This document shows, piece after piece, positions 11,535 to 23,247 of a stretch of DNA of 64,000 bases. Source of the stretch: Hemileia vastatrix (Eukaryota > Basidiomycota > Pucciniomycetes > Pucciniales > Zaghouaniaceae); assembly GCA_030280995.1 (NCBI GenBank), contig JASXTE010000016.1, forward strand, positions 25,753,501 to 25,817,500, read 5' to 3'. The notes below the pieces were generated by a model that was not told the DNA's origin, did no database searches, and saw only the letters and a list, made by a program, of their open reading frames with translations. The stretch's first letter is position 1. The number at the start of each line of letters is the position of its first letter. The translations under genes were made by a program, and so were the position numbers.

Positions 11535-13035
11535 TTAACCAGGAGTTTCATGAATTCCTTCAAGGAAGCATTTGGGCCAGAATTTTATGATTAGCCTGAA
11601 GATCTGGAATCCAGGGCTGATGGTACCTTGTGCATGGTGTGCTCCCCTTGATCTGATTCTGATTTTGCTTCCACTATCATGTTGTGTAAGATTATACAAC
11701 AGATCATTGTCTCCTTCACTTCTTTGATATGCCATAGACAACATGGCTGTGTTAGAATTCCCTACCTACTTTGCAGCACCCCAAAAGCACGTTCTATGTC
11801 CTTTCTAGCACTTTTTTGTAATTTAGAGTAATATCCGCTTTCCTCATCTTGCGGATGAGAAATTGTTTTGAGCAGTGTTGACCATGGTGGGTAAATACCA
11901 TCAGCAAGGTAGTAACCATTTTTATAAATTCTATTATTTATTTTATATGTTACACCATCTTGACTACCAGACAAAATTTTATCAAACAAGTTGCTGCGAT
12001 GAAGAAAATTGATTTCATTCAAAGCTCCAGGTGATGCAAAGAAAGCATGCCAAATTTGTAAGTTTTTGCTAGCTACAGCCTCCAATATCATTGTTGGAGT
12101 TTTTTCCTTCCCCTGGAACTGACCAGACCAGGCTGTGGGGCAATTTTTCCACTCCCAGTGCATCCCATCAATACTGCCAAGTCATCCTGGAAACCCCCTG
12201 TCTTTGTACTCCCTCAAAATCCTAGTTTACTCCACAGAGTTTGGTTCTTGTAAATTCTCGCTTTTGTATATAGATATGATGTCTTAAACAAAATTTTTCA
12301 ATGCCTTTAGTAAAGTGGTTTCAGCTATGCAAACATACTCGTCAGTTGAGTTGGCCAAAATCACATAGGCAAGCTGGCAAAGTACACTAGTTAGCTTTTG
12401 GTGAGGTTTCAATCCAAGTTTCCCGCAGCAATCCTGTAGTAATTTAGTTAGTAAAAAATTGAGAAAAAGTGTGATGGATATTATTAAAAAAATACTATAC
12501 TTACAGATTTTAAAACCCAATATTTATTGTGCATCTGTAGATCCTCGAAAATTTTTGTAAATAGATCTTTACTTATTCTAAATCTGTGTACAAAAATAAT
12601 ATTGTTGTAAACAGGGTTTTTCCAAAAGTAGTCTTTCATTAAGCGTGCATTACCAGTGTAAAAATCTCACTGTATCATTTTATTCTTTTGTCTTGGTGTA
12701 GTTGAATTAGATCATTGATTTTTGCAATAGGTAGTTAACAAATATGTAAGAAGGAGATCTTCTTCTTCCATTTCTAATAAATCATCAAGGAAACTTAAAG
12801 GCATGGGAAATGTAACATTTGAGTGAATAAAAATGAGTATGGTAGAAGGAGGGATAGAAGAAATTAGTGCCGTGGAAGCAGTGATGTTATTGAATAAACC
12901 AAGAAACACAAGTGATGAATATTTTGTGTAACTCGCAAATAGTGAATTTTTTGAAAAATGAGTGTGGAATGATATCATAAATTTTTTCAACTCAGAAGTA
13001 ATATGCATGTAAGCGGGAGTTACACAACCAAACAA
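11535..13035 (-). pseudogene. PIF/Harbinger-type DDE transposase (broken)
   Basis: The core at 11762-12163 plus the stretch just upstream reads GSIDGMHWEWKNCPTAWSGQ, EAVASKNLQIWHAFFASPG, FLHRSNLFDKIL, GYYLADGIYPPWSTLLKTI and SARKDIERAFGVLQSR. These are the conserved blocks of Harbinger (DDE_4/plant-transposon) nucleases, with the first Asp in SIDG and the second in LADG. 12284-12520 is the preceding helical part (LGLKPHQKLTSVLCQLAY...YVCIAETTLLKALKNF). An intron donor (GTAAGT) near 12505 links it to an upstream part (LMKDYFWKNPVYNN, ~12560-12640, and DDLLEMEEEDLLL, 12712-13035). The C-terminal end (LTQHDSGSKIRIRSRG) is at 11535-11744. In-frame TAA and TGA codons near 12185-12225 and a frameshift after 11762 break it. 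Confidence 0.75.
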
Positions 13036-13275
13036 GTTTGGATGCTCTAAAATTGGGTTTATATTGGGTACAGTTACTACTGTAAATACCTAATTTTTAT
13101 TATAAAAAATTATTAAAATTATTATAAGGTTTCTTTTGCAGAATAACTGAGCTATGAGGACCCACAAATGTGCTGAAGATCCAAATATTTGGTTTTTTTG
13201 AGATATACTAGAGTAACAATCACATCCTAAGGCTTATCCTAAATAATAAGTAAGAATTAAGGAAAGACCCCCAAT
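13036..13275. other. Spacer with PBS-like sequence
   Basis: No gene. At 13261-13272 the minus strand has TTGGGGGTCTTTCC, closely matching the gypsy A primer binding site and immediately adjoining the LTR at 13276. This LTR therefore also looks like a 5' LTR of something that once lay to the left. Confidence 0.5.
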
Positions 13276-14452
13276 TTTCAGTGTATGCTATTATCTAAGT
13301 ACAATTTAATAGTAAATATTAATGGTCCTACTACTTTTCCATAAATTATTTAGTGATTAAACCTCAAGGTAAGACTAATAAAATAGTTATTCTCAAGATA
13401 AACTCACAATACTTGGATTTTTATGTGTGTTAGTGATGGAAAATAGATAATTAAAATATAATTATAGCTTATATAAAGATAATAACAATTTAAAATTGCT
13501 TTATAATATATTTATATATGATAAAAATTGTTTTTTAGTGTTTATTTGAAGTGTAGTAAGTAAGTGATGTCTAATAACCCATCAAATCCTCTCTTACTTA
13601 TACCAAAATCCACTGGAGTGCACAGACCTTCAATCCAGATGTTGTCACTGCTATCCCCAGAAATTACAGAACTGTGAAGGCCCATCACCTCCCCATGGAG
13701 TCCAATTCAAGAATATACAACACCCAGACCTCCGGTAAGGACTCTCCATCACAATTAATGATACCACAGACCCATACCATAAATAGAATAAACAGATAAA
13801 AACGGATACCATAAAGAAACAGGTAAATAACTCATCCAAAGAGAATATAATGAAACCCAAAGGATATAAAGGAAACAAAATAACTTTCCAAGCCCCCAAT
13901 AACATCCCCAAGCATCCATATTAACCCAGTAATCATATCCCAACCCATAAATCTGTGAAAATCCATCCAAGGAAGCAGATTAAGTTGACCAAACTGGATA
14001 TATGCACCTGAAATAGGTGTATATGCTTGTGTAGGCCTTGTGATTACACTGAATACATCCATATTGCCTAAAATAAGCAGAAAAACAAAGGCTATAGGCT
14101 ATTAAGAGGTTAAAACCCACTTATAGACCTAAATATACAAAATATAGCTACATATTTCACTGAATATGAGGTTTGTGTATACATATAAGCTTATTCATGT
14201 CTATAATTACCTAATATCAATTAAGATAAGTATGTTATGACTCCATTAACACCTCAATAAGTATTATTAGTTTATTTATAAGCTAATTAAACTACTATAA
14301 GTCATATAATAGTGTAATAATTATATATATATGTATTATAACCATAAATATAAATATTTCAACCTTATTTTTAAGTTATAAGCTTAATGTAATTAAGGTT
14401 ATCTTTTTTTAAAACTAAGAAATACTCAGTCCTGGGGACACCTAGGCTGACA
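13276..14452 (-). repeat. LTR of gypsy C (about 1.18 kb)
   Basis: The minus strand begins TGTCAGCCTAGGTGTCCCCA at 14452, directly after a polypurine tract. The other end, near 13276, is TTTCAG, a mutated form of the TGTCAG found at the corresponding end of the gypsy A LTR. Several overlapping short frames (13651-14062) occur inside it in different phases; none resembles a protein and they are treated as chance. Confidence 0.65.
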
Positions 14453-14469
14453 AAATGCCTCCCCTCACT
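14453..14469 (-). other. Polypurine tract of gypsy C
   Basis: Minus strand CAGTGAGGGGAGGCATTT ends at the LTR start. Such a tract primes plus-strand synthesis of the reverse transcript. It supports reading the LTR at 13276-14452 as the 3' LTR of the element on its right. Confidence 0.6.
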
Positions 14470-16560
14470 GCAGATTAATGTTGACCCAACATGATAAAAT
14501 ATCTGGAACTACACAATTTCTTCCTGGGTGGTAGGTGATAGTAAAATAAAATTCAGACAAGAACTCAGCCCACCTAGCCTGATGTCTAGTTGGTACTTTG
14601 GAAGAAATGAAGTATTTAAAAGCAATATGATCAGTTAGTATCTGAAAAGAGCTATTTAGAATGTGAAGAAAAAACACCATTTTTTAATACAATGAGTAAT
14701 AGCTAATAAATCTTTCTGATGAGCTTCTTAATTTTATTCTGCTGAAATTTATTTTTTTGATTCAAACACAACAGGATGAAACAATTATGTTGTGTCAGGA
14801 TTTAATTGGGATATTAACCCTGCTATAGCATAATTTCTAGCATCTATCTCAAATATTTTTGAGGCAGTAGGATCAAAATGTTGAAGAATAGGAGCTGTGG
14901 TGAACACAGTTTTCAATGCTTCAAATTCTCTTTGTGTTATTTCTGTGAAGACAAAAGGAGTATATTTTTTAAGAAGAGAGGTAACATTTTTCATAGTTTT
15001 TGATTAATCTTTAATAAATCTCCTATAAAAATTTTCAAAACCTAAAAACCCCTGTAAGGATTTTAGTATTGTTGGCTCTGGCCATTCCAAGACTTTTTGA
15101 ACCTTTTTATCATCCATGACTAAACCATCAGTAGAAAATGTAAAATCTAAAAATTCAATAGATTTTAGGTGGAATTTACATTTAGTGTGCTTGGCATAGA
15201 GACCTTGTTCTCATAGTTGGCTAAGAACCATTTTGACATATTGGATATCTTTATCAAAGGCCTTTGAGAAGATTAAAATTTCATCTATATTGACAGCATC
15301 AAACATTTTGACAATATCTTGGATGATATCAGTGATAAAATTTTGAAAAGTTGATGGTGTGTTACACAATCCAAAGGGCATTACTAAATATTCAACACTA
15401 CCAAACCTGACATGCATTGCAGTTGAATTTTCATGACCTTTTGCAATTCATATAAGATTGTAAGTACCTCTGAGATCAATTTTTGAAAGAAAATTAGCAC
15501 CATTAAACAAAGTAAGAAGTAATTATATAGAAGGAACTGGATAAGTGTTCTTCTTAGTCAATGCTTTGAGCTCTCTATAATCAAAACATAAGCTAAGACT
15601 TCCATCCTTTTTCTTAACAAAAAGAACTGTAGAGCTGGCTGGAGATTTATAAGCTCAAATGATAACTTTTGCTACATTCTCTGCAAAGTAGTCTTGAAGA
15701 ACGTGAGATTTTTTTCTTTGGAAAAGAATAGACAGGACCTGCCAATGGTACTGGACCTATTAATTCTTTCTGATGATCCTACGGTCTATGGGGTGATAAT
15801 TTTTTGGCCTTAAGTGTTGAAAAAACATTGATGAAGTCATGGAAAAATTTGTGTAGAGTTGATTTAATGGCTTAAATATTAAATTGGTTGTCCTCTTTAT
15901 GTTTAAAGAAGTCTCTCAAGGGTAGACCTGTATTTAGATATTTAAAATCAATTACTTTGAGGCTATTGAAATCCTCTTTGATTAAAGTAGTTGATCTATA
16001 ATCGTTATCCAAGTGCTCATTTAAGGAAAGATCAGATGCTTGTAATACATCTGGCAGAGAAGTGGCCTCCAGAAGAACCTGGTCAGGCAGGTTTTTTAGC
16101 TCCCTATTCACCTGCATTGATTAATCAGAAATATACTTAGAACAGGGGGTGATAAATCCCTGTGGACAATCAATTTCATGATTCCAATTCTGTAAAAAGT
16201 CATGGCCAAGAATGGTATTGTCCATCCTTGAATCATCCAAGACTTTTAATTCCCACCCAAAGGAGGGAAAATTTGGAAATTTAAAACCCCATAAAACTTT
16301 CTTACTAACCCAGTATTTGGGTTCCTCTGATTTTCCCAGATAAATTGAAATTAGGACAATATCTACAAATTTCAGCTTAAGTTTTTTGGCAAAAGATAAA
16401 CTGATAAATGAAATTGAAGCTCCAGATTCAATAAGACACCTGAAGGGAATATTCTCCTTAAAAGAATTAGTCTCAAATGGTTAAAGGTAACTCCAGTCCT
16501 TAGGACATAAGGTCTAATAGTGCCCCCAGGAGGAGTAAATTGAGCAGGTGCCATTTAGAC
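14453..16560 (-). pseudogene. Gypsy C pol relic: protease, RT, RNase H; integrase absent
   Basis: Minus-strand pieces: protease-RT linker 15872-16117 (with a weak protease remnant to 16554), RT in shifting frames 15870-15211 (HVRFGSVEYLVMPFGLCNTPSTFQNFI, then FDAVNIDEILIFSK as the catalytic loop with VNIDE in place of Y-x-D-D), RNase H 14994-14465 (FTTAPILQHFDPTA, then LTDHIAFKYFISSKVPTRHQ and ITYHPGRNCVVPDILS). RNase H runs straight into the polypurine tract and LTR, so integrase has been deleted, and gag is missing on the right. It is the same family as gypsy B, whose linker and RNase H motifs it shares. Confidence 0.75.
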
Positions 16561-17467
16561 TTAGCACCTGAAAATATGTAGTAGTATGAAAGAATGAGAA
16601 CTATGGAAAATTAGATTATACTGTCACCGGAAGGCCTACACACAAGGTCAAGGGTGTTCCTGAGTAAGTGAGATTAGCAAGGATGATTGAAGACTACTTT
16701 GAAGCAAAGAGGAATACTTTGAGGGAGTGGTTTGAATATAAGTCAAAGATAGCTTAATACTGCTTCAAGATTATTTCTAGGTGAATAATAATGTAATTTA
16801 CAGTAACACTAAATATTTATGTTAATCTCACAAAGGGTTGGAATTTAATAATCAAAAGGGATTTAGGAGGTTAAGAATTCGAAAATAAATTTATTATTAA
16901 GAAATGTAGGAAAAAATAATAGCCTCATATAAATTTAACTACTATCACAATGATATTATAGTTTAATTCTATGGAATATTGGACAAAATCCACCCAGCTA
17001 TATAGAAAACTCCACATTGCATTGACCCCTTTACTAAACCATCCTTAATTTGTAACTGACCCTCCAATATATCCCACAGATCCTTTAACCTTACTCATAA
17101 TCCTACTTATAGACCTTTAATTACCCTCAGACACACAATAACCCAAAATTTGAAAATATATCATTTACCCTAGCACTAATACATTTCAAATTTGCTTATG
17201 ATTGAAAAGTATAAGCATATGATTGACTCATTTAGATTTAAGATTAAGATAGTGTTGTTGGTAGTGAAGTAAAATTGAGACACACAAAGGGGAAAAGAAG
17301 TTGCTATGTAGATGTTGCTTTCTGCACTTCAAGTATGGATGTGTGTACTGATTTATGGATTTAAATATTGACTTTTACTTTTAGTCTTATGTGGTATGTG
17401 ACAGGAAGAAAGAAAAGGGAAATAGGGAGAGATCTGTTGGCTCAGAATTAATTGTCATAAGGATTGA
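16561..17467. other. No recognisable gene
   Basis: About 900 bp of AT-rich sequence between the truncated protease end of gypsy C and the LINE-like ORF1 relic. I see no ORF of interest, no clear LTR end, and no reverse transcriptase that would be the ORF2 partner of the neighbouring ORF1. Confidence 0.5.
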
Positions 17468-19162
17468 TTAAGAGGACAGGCAAGCAGATGGGGCTGGGGG
17501 GTATTTTTCAAGGAGGGTGGAAAGGGAGGTTTTGGAATTCTTCAGGGGGTAGTCATGGGGGAGGTAATCAGCACATCTGAAACAAATTAGGGAAAACAGC
17601 TTTGGATCTTTGCAAAATTTGGTTTTGTGATGGCCAAGTAGTTTGAAAAGTGGGGGTGAAAGGAGAAATGGATTAACAAATGACCTTTTCCCCAGCACTG
17701 AAAACATGTGCTCTTCTCACAGTTAATTGCTTCAGTGCGTCTGACTTGACCTTCTAAAAAGAGGGGGCAGGAGAGGGGGGATATTATATTGTTGAAATAT
17801 TCTTTGTTGTGCAAATGGTGTACTACTGATGAATGGTTTTCCCATTCTCTCGCTTCAGGGAATCTGAGCCAGTAAATCCTGTAGAGAGATTTGAGGTTAT
17901 TTGGGTTATCTTTAATGAGGGAGTTAAGGCAATTTTGGTCATTGAGATCAAAATAAGTGGGAATACCATGGGCCACTACAGGGTATATGGGAGGTTTGAA
18001 GAATATATCTTGAGGAAGCCATTCCTGCCAAGAGTTTTTAAGGAGGACAAGCTCTTTTTCATTGGTGGTAATTATTTTCAGATCATTTGATTTGTGTCTG
18101 ATAACCCCTTTTATTTGGACTAGAGGGTGAGTTCAAGGGTTGGTTATCTTCTTGGAGCTGACTCTGTTTTTCATGAAAGCAAGACATTTGGCATTAGGGT
18201 AGCCTTTCATCACTGGGGAAGTTGGTTGGTTTTCTTGGTGGTTAAGGAAGGGAGGCTGGTGTGGGGTTGTGGGGAAGGGGTGGAAAGGTTTTGAGAGTGG
18301 AGGCCAGCTACAGTTGCTTGTGCAAATGAGGGGCAAGAAATAGAGGAGTGGTAATTTATAACACTGTGAGGAAGGGGATGCATTTGATGGAAGATGGGCC
18401 AGGATTTCATCTAGTTTTCCCTCTATTGATTTCAGGGATGGTTGAGGGTCTTTGTGAGGTAGCTTTTGGAAGGATGTTTGAGAGATAATTGGTAACATAG
18501 CAGCAGAAAGGGTGTGAATGTCCGACATATTATCTGTGAGGATAGTTGTGCAGGATCCTTTCCTGGGGGGCTCTTTGACTATTCCTAGGAGGTTGTTGAG
18601 GCATGTGACCAATGCAGATGGGTCATTGGCACATTTCAGGCCATCTAGGAGGATGATGTGAGCTGCTTGGGTGTTGGGATCAACAGAGGAAGGCAGATGT
18701 AAAACCAAAACCTGAAAAGAGGTTTTAAGATTATCGATTGATTCATTCAGAGAATCATGAGTGGGAGTGTGCCTGAGGGGGAGAGGGACAAGGTAGGGGT
18801 GGAACTTCCCTCTGAAATGGAGCCAGAGACATTTTGTGATGGTAATAGCTCTGAGTAAGCATCCCTTGAATCTTGAAGGGAGGGGACAGGTCTCAAAGAA
18901 GTCAAGTAAAACTGACATCTCTTGAGGGCAGGGTAATCTTTGGGTGCAGGGGGAGAGTGGGGAGACAGTGAGGAAGACTTGGGGATGGTATGGGACAAGA
19001 AAAGGGGAGGAGGGAGTGGCTCAAGAGGAGATAAGTTAAGTGAGGGGGGGAATCTATGAGCAGGGGAGGAGGAGGGCCAGGAGGCGCGGGAGGGAGTAAA
19101 TTTGGAGGCAGCATGTCAGGTGCGTAAATGGCCGTGTCATGGTTGTTAAGTTCAAGATCCAT
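17468..19162 (-). pseudogene. ORF1 (Gag-like) protein of a non-LTR retrotransposon, broken
   Basis: Overlapping minus-strand pieces form one decayed protein: a proline-rich N-terminus (18902-19162, MDLELNNHDTAIYAPDMLPP), a middle part (18133-18918, DPQPSLKSIEGKLDEILAHL) and a C-terminal part (17468-17976) with LNSLIKDNPNNLKSLYRIYW, then knuckle-like CFQCWGKGHLLIH, HHKTKFCKDP and CFRCADYLPHD. The RNA-binding-like region followed by several C-x2-C knuckles resembles ORF1 of fungal Tad1-like LINEs; that family call is from general resemblance only. At least three frame changes and a Cys-to-Phe change in the first knuckle show decay. No ORF2 follows on its 3' side. GC content is visibly higher than in the neighbouring sequence, so it may be a younger arrival than its surroundings. 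Confidence 0.5.
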
Positions 19163-19370
19163 GATGGTGGTGGTGTTAGGAAGAAAAAAAAGGCTGATAA
19201 TCTGGATTATGCATGCAACGGGTGATAATTATTGGCTAGGAACTGTACATTTGTAGGCAAGGGGGATGTGATAGGACTAGGAAATGATGTGTGAGAGTAG
19301 TGATGACATTAGAGTGATAAGGCGTCTATGTAAAGTATCTGTTGAAATGTGATAAAATAAAACTGTAGCA

Positions 19371-19458
19371 CAGTGTCAGCCTGTAGGACTCCAGAAAGAA
19401 GCCAAATGCATTGCTTACCTGTAGGACAGTGTCAGCCTGTAGAACTCCAGAAAGAACC
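19371..19458. repeat. Short tandem duplication, 56-bp spacing
   Basis: CAGTGTCAGCCTGTAGGACT followed by CCAGAAAGAA occurs at 19371 and again, with one change, at 19427. The first copy is followed by a further partial 'cctgtaggacagtg'. No coding sense was found. Confidence 0.6.
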
Positions 19459-19475
19459 AGAGAACAGGAGACACT

Positions 19476-19560
19476 GTGACTACAGACTATATACAATATA
19501 CATAACTAAGTACATACACCACAGAAAAAATGGGGGGGTATTGCTAGCAATACCCCTTGC
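19476..19560 (+). repeat. Copia-LTR-like start with G-run and GCTAGC palindrome
   Basis: TGTGACTACAG ... CACCACAGAAAAAATGGGGGGG then TATTGCTAGCAATACCCC. The same arrangement (TGT...TATCACCACAGAAAATTTGGGGGGG then TATCGCTAGCAATACCCC) is seen on the minus strand at the copia LTR start near 59413. This is probably a remnant or solo LTR of a related element in plus orientation. Its right edge was not found. Confidence 0.45.
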
Positions 19561-21457
19561 TTGAACTCCGTTGAGCCACAAATCTATGCTTGAATTATGC
19601 ACACATCATCACCAAGTAGGAAATTGTTTGGCCTTACATTTAGTCAGAGATTTGTCACAAATTGAGCTCAAGATGAACCTACATTGATCACCGTTTGATC
19701 TTGTAAAATCCTAATTTGATCATCAGTTGAACTCCCTTTGATCTCAATTTGATCTAACATAAGCTTTTGCATATCCAATATGTCAACTATTCACTTTCAA
19801 AAAGATTCGTAATGAATTTCACATGGAATATTAGAAACGAAACCAGTAATCTTGAGTAAATGGCTCATCAAAATGATTAATCTACAACAAAATGCCATCA
19901 AAATTCAATCTGATTACTGAAAACTTTTGGTAAAATGACTAATAGATATTTAAATTGGAAAATAATATTCCATTTCTCAATTTCAAATTCAAAATATAAA
20001 TCCTCGTTTGAAATGTGAATTTTGTAGATTCCTTGCCTTCCTATATTATGAGTAATATTTGAGGTATTTTAAACCTTTGTAAATATGGTGTTGTGCTGCT
20101 AGAAATTATCTCTGTTTCAATTCAACTTTATTGAAGCTTGATTCCAGAATGATACATATTTTATAACTATTTTGAGAAAAAAGTCACTAGTAATGAATTT
20201 AGCCTTTTATCTGTCCTTTATTAAACCTCACTTAATCCTACTTAAATCCAAATTGACCCACAAAAACCTTATTCAAGATATTTTTTAGCCCAGGATGATT
20301 CAAAATTGGAGCAAAATATTATTTTAAATATCCAATATGCCTATTGATTAAATTTCTTCAAGCTTACTTTAAATTCACATTAACATTAACTTTCACAGGA
20401 AATATTAAACACAAATCTTGAAAATATAGTATTTAAAATCATAATAAATATAATATAATATGCTTACAACAAAATTTTCTTTCTGGATTAATTGAAACAA
20501 AAAATTGTTCATTTGTGAAAATAGAAAAAATACTATCCATCCTGAATTTAGAATTCATTTTTAAAAATTTAATGCCCCCTCACTTTCAAGTTTATCATGT
20601 ATTTCGAAAATTATATTTTTAATAATTTTGTGAATAGTACACCTGAGATATAAACTTGGGGATATCAAAAACTAAAACATCAGCAAATTGAAATGTTTTT
20701 TATTGTTATGAATGGAAATAATGATTGAAAAACACCATTAGAGCAATTTTGATTTTGAATAATAGGCATACTTTCTCATGTAAATTTCAATAAAAATAAT
20801 TTTTATTCTTACATAAGTTGCAGTGGATACATTTGAGCTCAAAAAGAATTAAAATTGACAAAATAAGACTTCTATAATTCATATTCAAAAATGAAATCAC
20901 CCTTCATTATCTACCTGTAAACTATTTTAAATTGAATAATTTCAAAGTCAGTATATACTGATGTTATTTTTTCTTCTAAAAAATTTATTATATAGATTAA
21001 TAGTCATAAACAGTTGACATAGATGTTAAATTTATATAAGCAATCTTTAATGCATAAAATGATAAAACTATCTTTTATGTAAAAAGTGATGAAGGAAAAA
21101 AATATTATTAAATTTTTGATGCACTATCAATAAAATTGAAGATAGAGCATATCAAAAGTTTAAACTTAATTTCAATTTTGATATCATCATTTTATTTTAT
21201 TTTACTTGAGTAGAAAACAGATTTTAAATCTCAATATAATTTTAAATCCCATTAGTTTGTAGATTTCAACATTTGAAACTATGAAATAAATATTTATGAA
21301 AGAATTTTACAATATTTGCCCTTCTAAAAACTCATAAATCCAACTTCAAATCTTCTAACCTTCACAAGTAACCACAATGCATTCTGAAAATACTCTATAT
21401 TTGAATAATTAAAGGTAAATAAAATTATGTTTTTATTCTTTATTTCAATTTTTGATA

Positions 21458-21461
<4 letters not shown>

Positions 21462-21492
<31 letters not shown>
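21462..21492. repeat. (AT)n microsatellite
   Basis: About 15 uninterrupted AT dinucleotides. Confidence 0.95.
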
Positions 21493-21496
<4 letters not shown>

Positions 21497-23200
21497 CTTA
21501 AAAAGTCTAAGAGGGAACTTAATAGTGGTTTTGGCATTAGATATATAGATTCAACTCTCAAAAATTTTGTTTGGAATAAATTACAAAGACAAAAAGGATA
21601 TATTTTGATGAAAGAATACTGATTTAGGTTCTCTTAAAATTTTATTAACCATTTTTATGGAATATTAATCCATGGTTATCATTCTTTATGATATTATTAT
21701 AGAATTTTTTCCTTTTTTAATATAATGATTTTCTATTGTGTGGTATGTAGGCTAAGATAAGTTTAAAAGATTTATTGAAGATATATATACCAGATACAGT
21801 ATAATCTGTAGATTTATAACTATAACTTACTTTTCTGATGTTTTACATCATTGATAAGTAGCTCATGCATTACACACGTAAATAATTATAGTCTCTGGAA
21901 ATAATTCCTTGTGAATTTCAAATTTTTTGTTATTCTTAAAATCATTACTCAAATAAACTAAAAATTTCTTCAAATATTGATTGAAAGAAGGAGTTACAAA
22001 ATCTTATTTTGTAGTTATAAAAGTTTGAGTTATTTTTCATATTATCAAGTATAATGAACATTTGTAAATTTTAACTTAAAAACTAGTGATCATAGCAAAG
22101 TAATACTGAAAGAATCAGATAAAAAGGGTGGAATAAAGTCATAGCACAACAGGAAATGATACAAAATTTTTGATTTTTATCTAACAAAATTCAACATATT
22201 TTTAACATATTTTACCACCTTTAGATAATGTTTAGTGGATTTTAACATTATTATAACAAGCAAACTTAACAATGTTTTGATTTTTTTAACAAAAATAAAT
22301 ATTGTTAGATCATTTTTTTAAAAAATATGACTTATTTTTATGCTTTATCTACAATAGTTAGTAGTTTTTTTTGCAGAAATTACTTGTTTTGATATTCTAT
22401 TTTTGAATTTTTTAAGAGAGTTCATTGCATTAAAGTTTTGTAATAATTTTTCATTAAAGCATCATATTTTAAATCTAGAGATTTGGTTTTGAAATAATAT
22501 ATATTTTCATATTAATTGACTCATTATTTTTGGATTGATAAATTATGTTAAAATAGGGATTGCTTATTTCTAGTTAGTGTACATCATAGTTTGTTTTCAA
22601 ATCAAAGATTAATAAATGGTGAAATTTGGTAAAATTCTAAATATCTTTTAAACCTTTTTGATTTAAATAATGTTTAATGTTATGTAATCATTCTATAAGT
22701 AGAACACAGTTAAAATCTGATAATGGTACATTGCTTTCAATTTCTAATACTAAAATTCTATTCTACTTGAAACAATGTAAACTAAAGCTTGGTATCTCAT
22801 AAGAAACTCACAATTTTCAAAAATCATATTTCCAACTTTTAAACATGATACACATTAAAATATATTTTTAGAATAATTTCCTAATTAGTTTCAAATACTA
22901 GAAAATAATGACCTCAATTTATTTTAATACTTAAACCATTCTGATGAGTGAATTTCACAATCCTCTAAGTAACATATGGTTACCATTTATACACATATGC
23001 ATGATTTCTCCTTTTGTTTAATTTTAGCTGAATCTAAAAAGTAAAATCACATGTTGAATATCATCTATAGATAAACTTCTTATATTAGAAGCTAATATTT
23101 CATATGAGAAATTTTTTATTGAGTTTAGGAAACATTAATAAGTGTTGGGTATTATATTTGAGCCATTTATTCAAGTAAATAAAAAAGGATGACCTTCTAA

Positions 23201-23207
<7 letters not shown>

Positions 23208-23244
<37 letters not shown>
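23208..23244. repeat. (TA)n microsatellite
   Basis: About 18 uninterrupted TA dinucleotides. Confidence 0.95.

Positions 23245-23247
<3 letters not shown>

Noticed and set aside
13651..14062. Aromatic-rich overlapping ORFs
   Set aside because: They lie in an LTR, in different phases, with no homology seen.
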